This document shows, piece after piece, positions 23,426 to 35,900 of a DNA stretch of 64,000 nt. How positions within the stretch are numbered: the first letter of the stretch is position 1; every line of letters starts with the position of its first letter. The translations under genes were made by a program, and so were the position numbers. Below the pieces are notes generated by a model. It worked only from the letters and a program-made list of their open reading frames with translations. It did no database searches and was not told the DNA's origin. The stretch is from Leuctra nigra. Its lineage: Eukaryota; Arthropoda; Insecta; Plecoptera; Leuctridae. The stretch covers positions 7,564,001 through 7,628,000 of the forward strand of contig OW203762.1 of assembly GCA_934045905.1 (NCBI GenBank), written 5' to 3'.

Positions 23426-24061
23426 AACCTTGAATTTATAATTATTTACAAAGTACGTTTACTTATATCTATTTTAAAGTATAAAGTGGTGAATTTAGCG
23501 TCATTTAGCATATTTATGACGTCATTTCCGGTATAGGTCATAAAATGTGTGACGTCATTTCCGGTTTCGATATTTGAATCATCAAATATTACTGATTACA
23601 TAAAGTTGACCGTCTAAATCGTTTAGCGCTGGTTTTGTTCTAATCTGTTTAGCCGTTTTTGAGACATGATGTCACTTCCGGTTTCAAAATGGCGGCTTCC
23701 GGTTGGTTTTATAACAAGTCAAATGAAATATCAAAAGTACAAACGTTACATAAATATCAAGACAATCGGATCAACAGTTGTTGCTGAAATGCAAATCGAT
23801 GTATATTAAATTTCATGACGTCATTTCCGGTTTATTTAAAATAATGTTCAGTCTTTTGATATTGATAATCCATATAGATGACCGTCTGAAACGATTGGCG
23901 CAAATTTCGTTCCGATCGGTCCAACCGTTGACGAGATATGACGTCACTTCCGGTTTCAAAATGGCGGCACAAAAAATTCATGGGGACAAGGTTAAATCAG
24001 ACGCCAAAAGTGCACACGTGGTAAAAATGTGAGATCAATCGGTTCAGCCGTTTAGGCTGTG
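23426..24061 (+). repeat. Degenerate continuation of the CRE/ETS/YY1 repeat family
   Basis: Irregularly spaced relatives of the 118-bp unit: TGACGTCATTTCCGG at 23517, 23550 and 23816, TGATGTCACTTCCGG at 23667, and TGACGTCACTTCCGG at 23939. Perfect YY1-type words CAAAATGGCGGC follow at 23685-23696 and 23957-23968. The CGGTYCARCCGTT module recurs at about 23650, 23917 and 24040. These look like older copies of the same family. Confidence 0.8.
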
Positions 24062-27000
24062 GCCTGTTTACCGGATTTTAGCTCCAGCCTACTACTATGA
24101 TTACTGATTATGAAAACCGCCCTAAAACACTGTTTTCACGGCCCTCTAGCGCGCAAAGGGCGTAACCTATTGTTCCCAAATTTGGTATATGTTGTAGGGT
24201 GGGCCATAGCTCGAAATTAAGATATTTCGCAACAATGTGAGATTTCTCAATTTTAAGATCCAGTAGGCCGAAAATGCCACTTTGATGCTTACAGTAAAAG
24301 TGGGTTTGCTCCAGCCTTTATATGAGAGTGTGCGCGCGCCGTACGACTTGGCTGGCGTGGAGCGACCGCTCCACTAGATCAGAAATTGCACTAGGGTGCA
24401 CACTTCAAATTCAAAAAATGTTTCAAATTTTCCAAAAGTTAAATGTCGCAGAATTTATTAAAATATTCAGAAGAAAGTTGATATTTTTACTTTGCAATTT
24501 AGGACAATCTTTTTTACTTACGTAATTTTTTCACAAATTAGCTACAGATTCAAGTACAATGCTCACACAACTGACTGCACTTGCATCCAGCGACGCGTTG
24601 CACCCGACTCATTGCACCTCCTGACCATATGGCTGATCGGCTTGACCAAGCGTCTGTTACTCGATCCACCACCGCGGCCGGCGTTATCCGAATCATCTCG
24701 TGTGTGTATTGAGTTACGTTAACCCTTGAGACCCATCGCAACCTTGGTTCCAGCTAGCAGCGTGGACCACCCAGAAGCAAACAATGCCTCCTCCGCGAGA
24801 CACAAGATGCGTGAATATAGGTTATTATTGCGTCGGCCAGGCGCAATGGACGGAACGACGTTGTGATTGATGGAGCCCGAGTGCAAATCAGCTCTTCCGC
24901 GCAGGATATGCACAAGTTCGTAAGCGAGATGTGGACACAATCGCAATCGCACTCATTGAAATCATCAGATTTGGAGGAACAGACAATAATATTGCCAGGT
25001 CCTGCCTTCGATCGCTTCGATCCTGCGACGATCTTTCCTTGCTTTGGGTTGGGTTTCTTTAACAATTACATCAACATCTAAACAAACTTTAATCTTGGAT
25101 TCATTCCAATTCCAGAGTTCGACCGAGACCTTTAAATTTACTTTCAAACCGAGTTTCAAACCATGAGTTACGATGCCGCGAAATATGCAAAATGTGTAGA
25201 TTTATTTTGTTTTTTCACTTAGTTTCATGTCACTAGATCAACATCTTATCATAAATTAATAACAAAATTAAGTAAACGTGAGAAATTTAAAGAAACATTG
25301 ATCGAATTTTACTGTATTATTTGATTTACGAGTACAATCCCATGAAACCACGATCAAACTAGCCAACATCACTGAAAGTGAGAGTCGAACTGCCCCGGCG
25401 TCGAAGCCCGAGCGTGCCGCGAGGTCAACTATTGACCTTGCCGTGCGGAGTGACTGATGGTTTGTTGCTCTTTGTTGCTGGTGAGCAACTGACATGCTTA
25501 CCAACTAGCGGTCGAGAGATTGATGGTGATAATTAAGAACGGCTCGAGCCGAATGACATGTGGCGAGTGAATGCCACTAGTTAGGATGTGATGAGTACAA
25601 TATCACTACACCTTGACTCCAACCTGATCAGAGAGATTTTGAACTTGGAATCTTCACTCGCCCGATATCTAAATTAGTTGAGCCGCCAGCGATTGGTGGA
25701 AGAACAGATTTTAAATTATTCAAACTTCCATCTGATGATTGATTATCAAAAAAGGCATAAAACAGAGTTTGATTAAATTTTAATTTGTCTGTTTACCATC
25801 TCACCTTCGACTCTGTTTAATAATCAAATTAAAAATCAAAGTTTCGTGTTTTCATCAATTTAAAGAAAACTAAACGTGAAAATGTTGTAAAAATGTTGCA
25901 AGTAGAACTTTGATTATTCCGAACGTTTAGTTTTCAAATCGGCAATGTTTTGAAATAAAAAATACGCCTTATTTTGTTGTGTACTTAAATTTATTATGGA
26001 AACAACATTAGACACCTTTTGTTTTAAAAAACGCGAAATTTATTTTATTTTTTAATTCAGCTGTTTACTTCCTCGTTGTCGAGTAAAGTTATAGAGATCC
26101 TCACCAGGCGATAAAGTAGCGCTGAATGGCGAAACGTTTTACTCCAGTTCATGAAAATGAAATTGTTTCTCTCTCTCGAATGGTCGTTACACGGTCATTA
26201 GAAGCTATCTCCCCTCCTTGTCTGATTAAAACAAATAATGCCGAATACGTTAACGTTTGGCTTGGACTTTCAACTCTGCCCTCAGCAAGAGGTTCGAGAG
26301 AAAATGAGAACAGTAATAACAATTAGGGTCCAGCTTCTTTTCCACCCGCAAGATCTCCTCTAGTTTTTACACCGCCTTCTTTAGCTCGCCCGGTTTTTAT
26401 CACCGCGCGCGTTCCTTGTTTCTTTTCCTCTGCTTTCTTTTTGATCTCTTTCAGGAGAGAGGGATGACTGCCGAAAAACAAACAGAAAGAGAGAAAGAGA
26501 AAATAAACAAGCGGCGTGCACAACACAAATTCACTTCTCACTAAAAGATTAGACGTTATCCATTCCTAATCGCTAATGCTTTTGTTGTAACGGAAATAAT
26601 GAAAAATCACCCTTCTGATATAAATTAATTGGTGGAAAGCTTCTTCATTCAGTTGTAAAAAAACGGTCGAGAAAGAAAAACTTCTTGCCCAAGATACTGT
26701 ATAAAAGTAGGCAAAGGCAGAGTAGCAAAAGAAAATAATTTCAGAGCACAAGATTTTTAATTTTTTTCTGAAAATGAGTTCTTGGATTCCTGAGAATTTT
26801 TAGACTAAGTAATTAATTAGTTTGGTTCATAAATTTAGTTCCTTTCATTATTTTGATGTTATGATCGAATGGGGTAGAGGGACATAAAACACGGCTTCCG
26901 TTTATAAGCAATGGCGACGGATGATTCAGAGGTGATGAAGAATAGTAATGTGTTTATGTTTATATCATCTTTGGTTTATGTGTATCTACTTTTTCTGATA

Positions 27001-27074
27001 ACTGAAGGATTGTCTAGTTTAGCAGGGTAAAGTTACGTTTAATTTGTATGCATTTATTCTCGAATAACAAAAGA
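24062..27074. other. No gene identified
   Basis: 24062-24330 may still belong to the preceding repeat-bearing element, but this is unproven. A GC-richer zone at 24560-25030 has overlapping open frames on both strands and no recognisable domain. At 25873-25950 a 13-bp inverted repeat GAAAACTAAACGT/ACGTTTAGTTTTC is present. A GAGA-rich patch lies near 26485. Confidence 0.4.
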
Positions 27075-27200
27075 AAGTGGATGGGATTGGAAGGAGGCGG
27101 TCGTGTAGTGTAGTAGAAACCTTCCCATAATTTCCCTCTCGCGAAGAGAATCGAACCCGTTATCTGAGAAGTGCCCAGAGCGTAACTCTTGATATTCTAC
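27075..27200 (-). mobile_element. tRNA-derived SINE-like element
   Basis: Minus-strand B-box relative (reverse complement AGAATCGAACC at 27147-27157, one mismatch from consensus) followed by CGAGAGGGAAATTATGGGAAGG and GACCGCCTCCTTCC. It aligns with the element at 12.5 kb both upstream and downstream of the B box. Same orientation as the other two copies. Confidence 0.45.
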
Positions 27201-29077
27201 ACTGGGTACTTCAAAGCAGCTCACTGGTAGATCAGATCTCTATGGGCTAGGTAGAGTAATAACAGCAATTTGCCTGTGCTCTGTCAGGCACCACAACGGT
27301 CATCCTAATTCCTAATCACTTCATTAGGAATCCGGGTCTCGGTGGCCGTGGACTAGGGGCTGTAATCAGCAAGCTACTCACGACCCGCCTTGTCGGGATA
27401 ATCATTATCTCCACGGCGACAAGAGAGGATTTAGCGCGGATTATCGACGGAGCTACCGAGTCGAAGAGTGACGTAGCGTCCCGCGGGATACGCCGATGAC
27501 GTCAGCTGAGAGGGAAAACGAGGAGATGAACTTAAAGGCTCGATCGAGATGAATATTATCTGGATTAGATGTTTCAACATACAGTGAAGAATGAAGATCG
27601 ATGATTTCTAACGGCGAATTAGATTTGTTGATTTTGTGAATAATATGTCTTGATTTTTACTTTTTGTAATTTTTTGATTTCACATGGTTTTTTGTGATTT
27701 TATGTGATTTTTTCATTTAAGTTTTTTCTTTTTTTTTCAAAGTGAACACTGACTTCTTTTAGCTGATCACCACTCGGTGAGGAATTCCAGTTTTAATAAT
27801 GCCAACTTTTAAAACATTTGTAAAAAGTGTCGTCGAAAGTTAAAATCAAAAATGATGAAAATTAATTCTTCATCAACAACAACTTCCCCCCTTATTCTGA
27901 CCTTCATAACCCCCCCCCCCCCCCCCCCCCAACTTTCACAATTTATATTAAAAACACCATTTATTTTCAATTATTTTTGCGTGTTTGAGTTGCCTCTCTA
28001 CACTGACCTCATGGTCTGCCCTCTGACCTTTAACAACCCTCTCTACTCGAAATTACGGTTAAAATATTGGCTTTAACGCCCGTAGCTTTGACATGAATGT
28101 AGGTGACATGCCCTATGCCATAAATCGAGTGGACATAATTCTGATTTTAGCTTTCAATATAATCGAATTTGGTCCTTCGAACATTAAAGAGCGAGAGCTC
28201 GCAGTAAAACCTCACAAAACTGACGTCAAAACCTGTTAGCCTCTGTAATTGCTTCAATATTTATCTATAAAGCAATAAACGAGCTTTTCGTAGAATCCGC
28301 ACACTTCCTCAAAAAAAAACCTGTCGATGGCAATTTGTCGAGAAAGGAAAAGCGCTCCAGGAAAATCGGCTCATGTTCCAGTGGGAAACGCACATGTGAC
28401 GCACACGTCCAATAAGCAGGATCATCCCTTTATAGACTGGAATCCTCGCTTCTGGCGCACGGGTCACTGAGCGGCCGAATCATGCCCCTCTCCCCTACAG
28501 TTATCACAACGCACAGTTGTATAATCTGCCAGATGCCGGCTTTCTCAAGGTATCCAGAACGCATTCACAGCTGGTTTAGAGTGTTATCCCCGCTCATTGG
28601 TTGATATCGGTGTGTCTGGTTCGTGATTGGATCAGAACTGCGTCCACATTGTGTATAGGGTGTCAATAATGTGAAGAGCGTTGCACTGTTTCTGTTATGA
28701 ATATACAGGAGTGTTAAACAAAGCACTTTGAAATAGCGACAATGGAATGGAAAACAATGAAGAGGACCATTGTTAATGTGTTAATTTACAAGCAAAGAAA
28801 CGTATTTTTAATTGTGTTTAACGTCGCACTGTTCTGCAGCAAGGCTAATGGCGGATGAATTTAGTATGATGATGATGACGATGATGAAAAAGTAATTATT
28901 ATTTTGAAAACCTTTGTCATTTTTCATCTGATTGAACAGAATTTAATGTAAATCGTTTTAATGATACTGTGTTCCAAAAGACATTCCAGTTTCAGCTAAA
29001 ATTATGAAAAACGGATCTATAACTAGTGTAAAACTGCTGCTCTCGATGCTCTGAAAGTGACCCCCCCCCCCCCCCCT
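27201..29077. other. No gene identified; two C homopolymers
   Basis: A 21-nt C run at 27910-27930 and a 16-nt C run at 29061-29076. A CpG-richer patch at 27400-27510 contains GACGTAGCGTCCCGCGGG and GACGTCA. A (GAT)n-like stretch is near 28868. No exon is supportable. Confidence 0.5.
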
Positions 29078-29119
29078 ATGACGTGGGCGAGCATGTGTGC
29101 GTCAACGCGGCGACTGAAG
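29078..29119 (+). other. Weak candidate first coding exon with perfect splice donor
   Basis: An ATG at 29078 opens 14 codons (MTWASMCASTRRLK) that end exactly at a perfect donor, AAG|GTAAGT (GT at 29120-29121). CpG content rises locally. No promoter elements or homology support it, and donors of this quality arise by chance at this scale, so this is only a candidate. Confidence 0.15.
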
Positions 29120-29121
29120 GT

Positions 29122-30636
29122 AAGTGATGAGAGTGCATGTGCATGTGCAAGTGCATTATGTGGTGAGTTGCACCGTGAAAGTCGTGCTTCGTAATTCCCA
29201 CAGACTTGTCGTGTACTTCCAGTGCAATGTCAAGATCTTACTTTTCACTCACTTCTAACGGATTTATACACCTGACAATTTATTCTCATACAATAGATAA
29301 ATTAAAATCACCAAAACAAAAATATAGGAAATAGTTCGTATTAATTAAGCTTGTTTGTTTAAATTAGAGAGATTAGTTTCCTAAAAAAAACACTGTCATA
29401 TTAAAAAATAGTTGCCCAGGGACACCAATAATTAAAAATTAAAAATGAGGTGTAAGAAATTACAGATAATTTTCTCCTGAAGGCAAGAAGCAAATTGTAT
29501 GTTGTCTATTTAATGACAAAACCAGAGTGGTAATATATCCTAATATAATAATTAGGTATGTCTGAGAGTTTTCTTGTTTTTATGAAGAAAATTCACCTTG
29601 TATATATTGGCAAGTGACAATAAAGCTGCGTTTCCAAGTCATAGTTTATTTCCCAAGAACTGCAGAACATCGAAGTTAAAGTTCCTGGTCGAATAAACTT
29701 GTCTTCTAGTCAACAACAACACTGTTACCTATTAAATCTGAACTGTGCCTGCGGTCAACTCCTGCTGCCATCCATCCTCGCGCCGCTTAGTGACGTGTCT
29801 TACCTGCAACAATGACAGAAAACAATAAACGAGATGCTCGGGCAAGCGATCAATCATCTCCCAACATCAGACAAACACGTGATCAATCACATGGAAATGA
29901 GCCGGCTCGTTGACAACACGTTGGAAATAAGACTTTTTTACTCCGGGCGAGGTCGCCTCGCCTCTTCGTGATTGTGTTTTATGTGAAATGTTATTTTGAT
30001 TGAATGTTTGAGTGGAGAGATTTTGAGTGATATGAGGAGAGTGCTGTTGAGTGAGTCGACGAGAAACACACACGTTATTTAAACGTTTCAGTACCTAGTT
30101 ATAATAGCTGAGAAAGAGTTCCACAACACAATTGATTTTACATTTGTTGAAACTTTTACTCGATCAACAAACTAACTGTAACAAACTAACTCTCAAATTG
30201 TGTTACTTTGTGCTTTTTTCAAATCAATTTATTTCAATTTAAATGTATTTTATTCACACACGACACAACTGTCCTATTTTACATTCTAACATAATGTTGA
30301 CATATATCTTCAAAAACGGGGTACAGAAAACTGCGTGAAGACCGCAAAAGGCACAAGAATCCATAAAAAGCTCGCTGTTTTGTAAACCTTGTTCACATAT
30401 GAAACGTGTTAATTGGTCTCCTCAACTCAGTCATTATAATTACAAAGATTGTCTTTAACGGCCTTAGCTGCGATCTCTTCAATAATGAAGTGAGTGAGGT
30501 CAAGAATATTTCAATCACCATTACTTGATTTTGTATTATTTACAACAGAAGAGGCATACACAGTTATAAAAGTCACAAACATCCTCTTCAAATAATAATG
30601 ACGCCCTTTGCTTCCTGATCCCGAAACCTTGAAGGG
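29122..30636. other. No gene identified
   Basis: AT-rich overall. A GC-richer patch at 29745-29805 carries on the minus strand a pyrimidine-rich acceptor-like sequence ending TTGCAG at 29798, with a short open frame after it; too weak to call. Confidence 0.35.
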
Positions 30637-30651
30637 CCGCCAGGTGGCAGC
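30637..30651 (+). promoter_or_regulatory. CTCF-like motif
   Basis: CCGCCAGGTGGCAGC differs at one position from the metazoan CTCF core CCASCAGGKGGCRSY. It lies in a GC-richer patch. A single motif match is weak evidence of binding. Confidence 0.25.
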
Positions 30652-32589
30652 AGGTGCATCCCTAAACCTGGACTGACGTTCAAATCATTATTTAAAGACG
30701 AAGAAGAGAGAAAAGAAATTGCGATTTCGACTCCCTAGAAGCGTCGCTCTTGCAAGGACGCTCCCGGTGAAAAGAGAAGTTGTATGGAATTAAAAGATAG
30801 ATGAGAAGGAGTCGGAGGGAATCAGCATCTGACACACTTGACAGCCTCTATCGCGCCTTACCGGATGAATCTTTCACGAGAAAGAGCCGAGAAAAACGAC
30901 GACGCCGTCGGGAAAATCTGCTTAGTAGACTCGCGAAACATGGCCGACGACTTACCGAGGAATCAGAATGATTCTCTTACAGAGTGACAGAATGAAGTGC
31001 AGGCCTTAAATAAAACCCAAGCTCCGCCCGTTTCTTAAATATAGTCGGGGGAAAGTGAAGTGATTCAAGAGTATGATTTCATTGGTGGAACAAAAAGTAG
31101 TAAAACATAAAATGGCTGGTTGGGATTCTGGATCTATGTTACGTGAAATGTAAAAAGCTGTAAAGTTTCTTGTCCTTGTTTCGTCATTGGAGGTTTCCGT
31201 GACCTAGAGAGCGCGATGAGTGAGCTGGAGATTAACACGGATAAGCCACGTGGAGGGGGGGGGGGGGGGGGAGCGTCTCGAGGCCGTGTGTGAAAGGAGA
31301 CGGACGAAGAGACCAAGAATGTGAATGAACTGGGTTTGACTTCTCTGTCAAAGGGCGAACAGCCGCCAACCAGTTCGGGTTTTTACCCCGAGCTGGCAGG
31401 GAGCACGGGAAATCGTTCTTCTATCCAGGAGATGAGTTCGCAGCGCGCGCGGCGGGAGAAAACTGCGGTTTCTTATTAAATATCTGCCGAGGAGAGATAG
31501 TGGGATGGGATGCCGGAGAATGAAACAGACATCTTGCAGCCAGCGTTAGAAGAGAAAACCAAAATTCATATCTTTACAGGCGAAACCGTTCGATCGAATT
31601 AGACGTCATGCCAAACTGATCTCAATTATGTGCAATTACGCTAGTTATGTGCCTCAATGAAGCATATCTATTATATTAATTCCGTTAGAGCCGGATGATT
31701 GTGAGAGTCAATCGGCATTTAATGTTGAAATTTGGGTCAATTCTCTCTCCAAAATTAGCTAAATGATATACCTAAATATTCGGCATTATAGCTGACTCTC
31801 AAATTTATTCTAAAATCTAAACAAAGAAGGTCAATTTACTGATTCAATAAAACGTTTACTTCGTGAATCTCGCGAGGAAATGGATTTTCCTCTCTGACTT
31901 TGGTGCACTTTCAGTAATGGGAAGAGCTTTGTAAAAGCTTTGAACATCAGAAGAATAAAAGCATAATAAAGCTGTGGTAAAAAATCTCAAGTATAGGTAC
32001 TTCAATTTGAGTCAATTAATACGTAACATATTATAATAGAAGTGAAACAGTATCAATACCTGTAAGGGTCTCAAAGGAAAGGGTTAACACCCAGGGTTGA
32101 TCTCAGGCTATGAATAATGATGTCTCATTTTCCTCATGAATTATTTAATTAATTTGTGTTATATTGAGTTAGCTAGGGTAGATTTGGGTAGCTTAAAATG
32201 GGTAATAAACATGGGAAACAGAGTCTATGAGACCATTGGGTTGTTCCATAACTCAGAAGCTGGTTTCTCGAATGTCTTACAACGCATTCTGTAACACCCG
32301 TCGAAATCGCATAAATCATTTTTATTCCACTGGTCCTAACCATTCGTTCACTTAGGTCCGATTTTCATTTTGATAAAATGCTAATTCCGAGCAAGTAGCG
32401 ATTCCGCGCTTAGCATATTATCCGAGTAAACATCTTCACTGGGTAAGTAAATTGTTTGAAAGATGGCTTCCGCGGGAGATTCTGGCTGATGAGGCTGCAT
32501 TGTTGATGTACCTCCGACTGAGACGAGTGGAGCTCAGAGATGCTGGGTTGCCATGGAGATCTTCGTCGTATGTCCAGGCGGATAGAACA
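30652..32589. other. No gene identified; G homopolymer at 31255-31271
   Basis: A 17-nt G run lies at 31255-31271 in a GC-richer zone (31190-31480). ACGACGACGCCGTCGGG near 30897 is a small relative of the GCGTCG islets. Otherwise AT-rich. Confidence 0.45.
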
Positions 32590-32910
32590 CGAACAAACTG
32601 GATTTGAAGGTGTTTAAAATTAAAATTCTGACAAATTGAGAATGGTGATATTTTTGTAATTGAATATGCAACTGACATGTAATAATATACTATTGATATC
32701 CAATAACTTAAACTCGTCAATTTGATTTATATATGATTCAAGTTTAGGTATATAAATTAATAATTTAATTCAAATTTATATGTTTAAGATATTGGATATC
32801 AATAGTAGATAAATATTATTTCATGATAGTTGCATATTCAATTGCAAAAAAAATATCTTCTCAATTTGCCAGAATTTTAAGTTTCTTGACATTCAAATAC
32901 AGTTTTTTCG
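32590..32910. mobile_element. Foldback / MITE-like long inverted repeat
   Basis: Two arms of about 125 bp around a ~65-nt centre. The left arm (32590-32714) and the reverse complement of the right arm (about 32782-32910) share CGAAMAAACTGKATTTGAA, AAAATTCTGRCAAATTGAGAA, AATTGAATATGCAACT and CTATTGATATCCAATA in order. Identity is roughly 80 to 90 percent by eye. No coding capacity and no clear target-site duplication. A transcript would form a long imperfect hairpin. Confidence 0.75.
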
Positions 32911-35900
32911 CATGATTCGAAAACTTCAACCAAATTGTCATTACAGACAGATTTTTTTCTGAAATTTCTGGCAACATGCAACATACACAAACATACACAC
33001 ACCCTTTCATGAGGAATATTGTAGGTTAAGTCAGCTATATGAAAATGAACGTATTCTTTAAAAGATTGTATCTATATTTTTGTAACCCATCAAAGTATTT
33101 ACCTCCATTAAAAAGTGTCTCTTCAAACGCTACCTAAACGCCGAAGTATATTATAAAGCGTGTATATTCCATCAAGATAATATCTCCATCCGAAGTCCCG
33201 CTATCACGTGAAGGCACTCGGGAGGTGTCAGCTCCGCCGGGATGCTGGGACTAAGATGACTATCTAATAGACACTATCAAAGTGTGGGGCCATGATTTAT
33301 GACCAATGAGGGCGCGACTTTTACTACAAGATTAGGCGATTTATTGATATGCAGGACGCAGGCGACCAACTGTGCCACGAGAAATTAACATGTTACTTCT
33401 GGAGGTTGGGCCAGGAGACAGAAAACTGGTGAAATTCCGTACAGCCGGATTCGAGCCGGGTTGGCACATTTTGCTCAAGTCGAAAAAATGTAGATTAAAA
33501 AACGTGAGGTTTTGGATTTTGGAAAATTTTCAATCATAACAGCACAAAGGACATTAAAGAATTTTAAATGATTTATTAAAAATAATTTTAATTTTTAATG
33601 ACGTCAGAGCCTACAACAAAACTGGCTCAATATGTCAACCAGCAAAAACAAAGTGTTCTGTACGGAAATACGGATTAAAAATTAAGTAAAAGAAGTCACA
33701 AAACATGTTTCAACGCAAAATCCACAGGACCGACGTAAAACTCGAACTGGGATCGATCTCGGGAGCTTTTTCCTGCCATATGGGAGTTTATTCGCAAGAG
33801 AGGTTCAATTTATCTCGTCATAATGCATTCTGTCGAGGGTTAGTTCAGGATATCTGCATTGTTAACAGAGAGGAAAGTGGTCCAGGGGATCCGAGACGCA
33901 ATAATAATCTGAAAGAGATCCTCAAAAAGCAAAACCACGCCAATGAAATCTCTCTCTCTCTCTCTCTCGCGCTATTCGCATGAGCAAGTCAATGATGTGG
34001 CATTTGAGAGATTTGTTGTGGCATCAACAACCACCGGCCTATCAGATTTCACCCCGGTCATATCCATGGATCAAAAGAACCAATTGGCGAAGCAGTGCAC
34101 GTCATCCCTATGGCAACCAACCCTTTAGCCGGAGTCAGCGAACTGGAAGCTACTGGCGTATCCATTTCAATGAAGTGAAGGTGAAAGGAAACGGGGAAGA
34201 GTATTCAATGTTTCAAGAGAAAAATCTGTTTTCCCATATCTTGAGACATCGTTGAGCGTTCTCGATCAATCATGTTTAGAAGCTGAACAAATTGAGGTTC
34301 GGGGGTTGAGATTTCGTTTTTCTTCCCAAGTCTTTTGAATGAACTAAAGTGGTTGGTGCTGAAGAAATACACACCTCGCTTGGTTCTTCAATGGACAAAG
34401 GATTATACGATTTGTTCTCATCTTTGTTGGTGTTAACCGGTTTTCGTCTAATTACAGTCGCAACATGTGGGCAAATTACGAGAAGTTTTTCAGAGACAAA
34501 TATGCAGTAGCTTGGGTAATTTTGCATCATTATACCTGCTTGTTTACTACTGCCTTGCACTAATGCTCTCCTAATGGTCTGAACGTAGACGCTTGCAACG
34601 TTTATAAGGACATTTCAAGCAGAATGCCGATAAGTGTAAATAAAACAAGAAAAGATATGATAGGTACTTCAAAACGAAATTCAATATTAAAAAAAATAAG
34701 ATATATCGCAGTTTTTTGAGATGCACTTTGCCGCGCCAGATGCACTACAGCTAATGACGTGATAAACTGAGAGAAAGTCGACAAACTAATAAACTACGTA
34801 ACATTATGGATGCAAATTACTAATATTCACAAACATTCACAACTTCATTTCATTTTCCAGCTAATTCTCTTCGAAGAGATTTATAAAATATTCCCTCTTT
34901 ACCATTTCCACTCCGCGAACGAATTCCTAATCTCTTACGTCTCTGAATGCGATACCAGATTGCATTGAACGCCGCATTACCAGGCCGGGTGTCATATTCT
35001 CTGCAGTTCTCTTCTTTCTCTCCTCATCCCGAGCGAGGTTTGAGATCGCCGGGCGGGCTGGTTTTGTCATGTGATGTGACACACGTCACGTCAGTCGGGG
35101 GACACTTCAGTCTGGATCTGATAATCTAGCACCAGAGTGTGACGGTGACAGGGGCCCCCCGGGGGCCGCCTCAAGTCGGGGGCGATGCCATCGAGACAGA
35201 CACGTCGCCGGCAATCAGAGGGCTAATTACTTCATTCAGACATCGCATTGTGGACTTGTTGTGTTTTGATAGCAGATTGACACACATTGGAAGGTTTTAT
35301 TATGAGTCATGTATCCACTGTCTTTGATTTTAGCCTACACAATTTTGTATATATTATTTTTATTATGTGATTACTGGCGTGAAAGTAATTGCTTCAATTT
35401 TTTACATTTATTCTTAAAGAAAGTAACTGAACTAAAAGTAATCGAATTACAGGGTAGATACTTTTTTAATTGAAATGTACGTTGTGTCTTCAAACTTGAG
35501 TAAACCTCTTACTCGATTTTATTTAAAAACTACAAAGAAAGCGTCAAGGTTTTGAGATAATTCATAATAAAAATACCCATTCGTTGATTTTAAAGAAACG
35601 TACACTTCGAATCGTTCACAAAATAAAATTTATCTTCGCATTGTTCCCATATATTTCAACAATTTTAAAATCCACCTCCATTATTTCTGTTTACCGCAGA
35701 GCACTTGTAACATTTAAACTACAATATATCACATGAAGAATTTTCCAGAGACAAAGTGCAACAATAAAACCACCGAGTCCTTATAGTTTAGCACCGAGAC
35801 GTGTATTATTTTGTAAATCGTTAGAAAGAGGCGGTGGTTCTCAATGTACCAGAGCAAGCTTCTTTATTCTCTAAGAGAGAATTCGAAGTAAGTGAAAGAC

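Noticed and set aside
22882..23427. Minus-strand frames sharing similar peptides
   Set aside because: They come from different frames of the 118-bp array, which is not a multiple of three; the DNA, not the protein, is conserved.
33705..34255. Two short plus-strand frames overlapping by ATGA, resembling a coupled pair
   Set aside because: No domain in either, a (TC)n microsatellite lies at the junction, and neighbouring frames are also open; best explained by chance.
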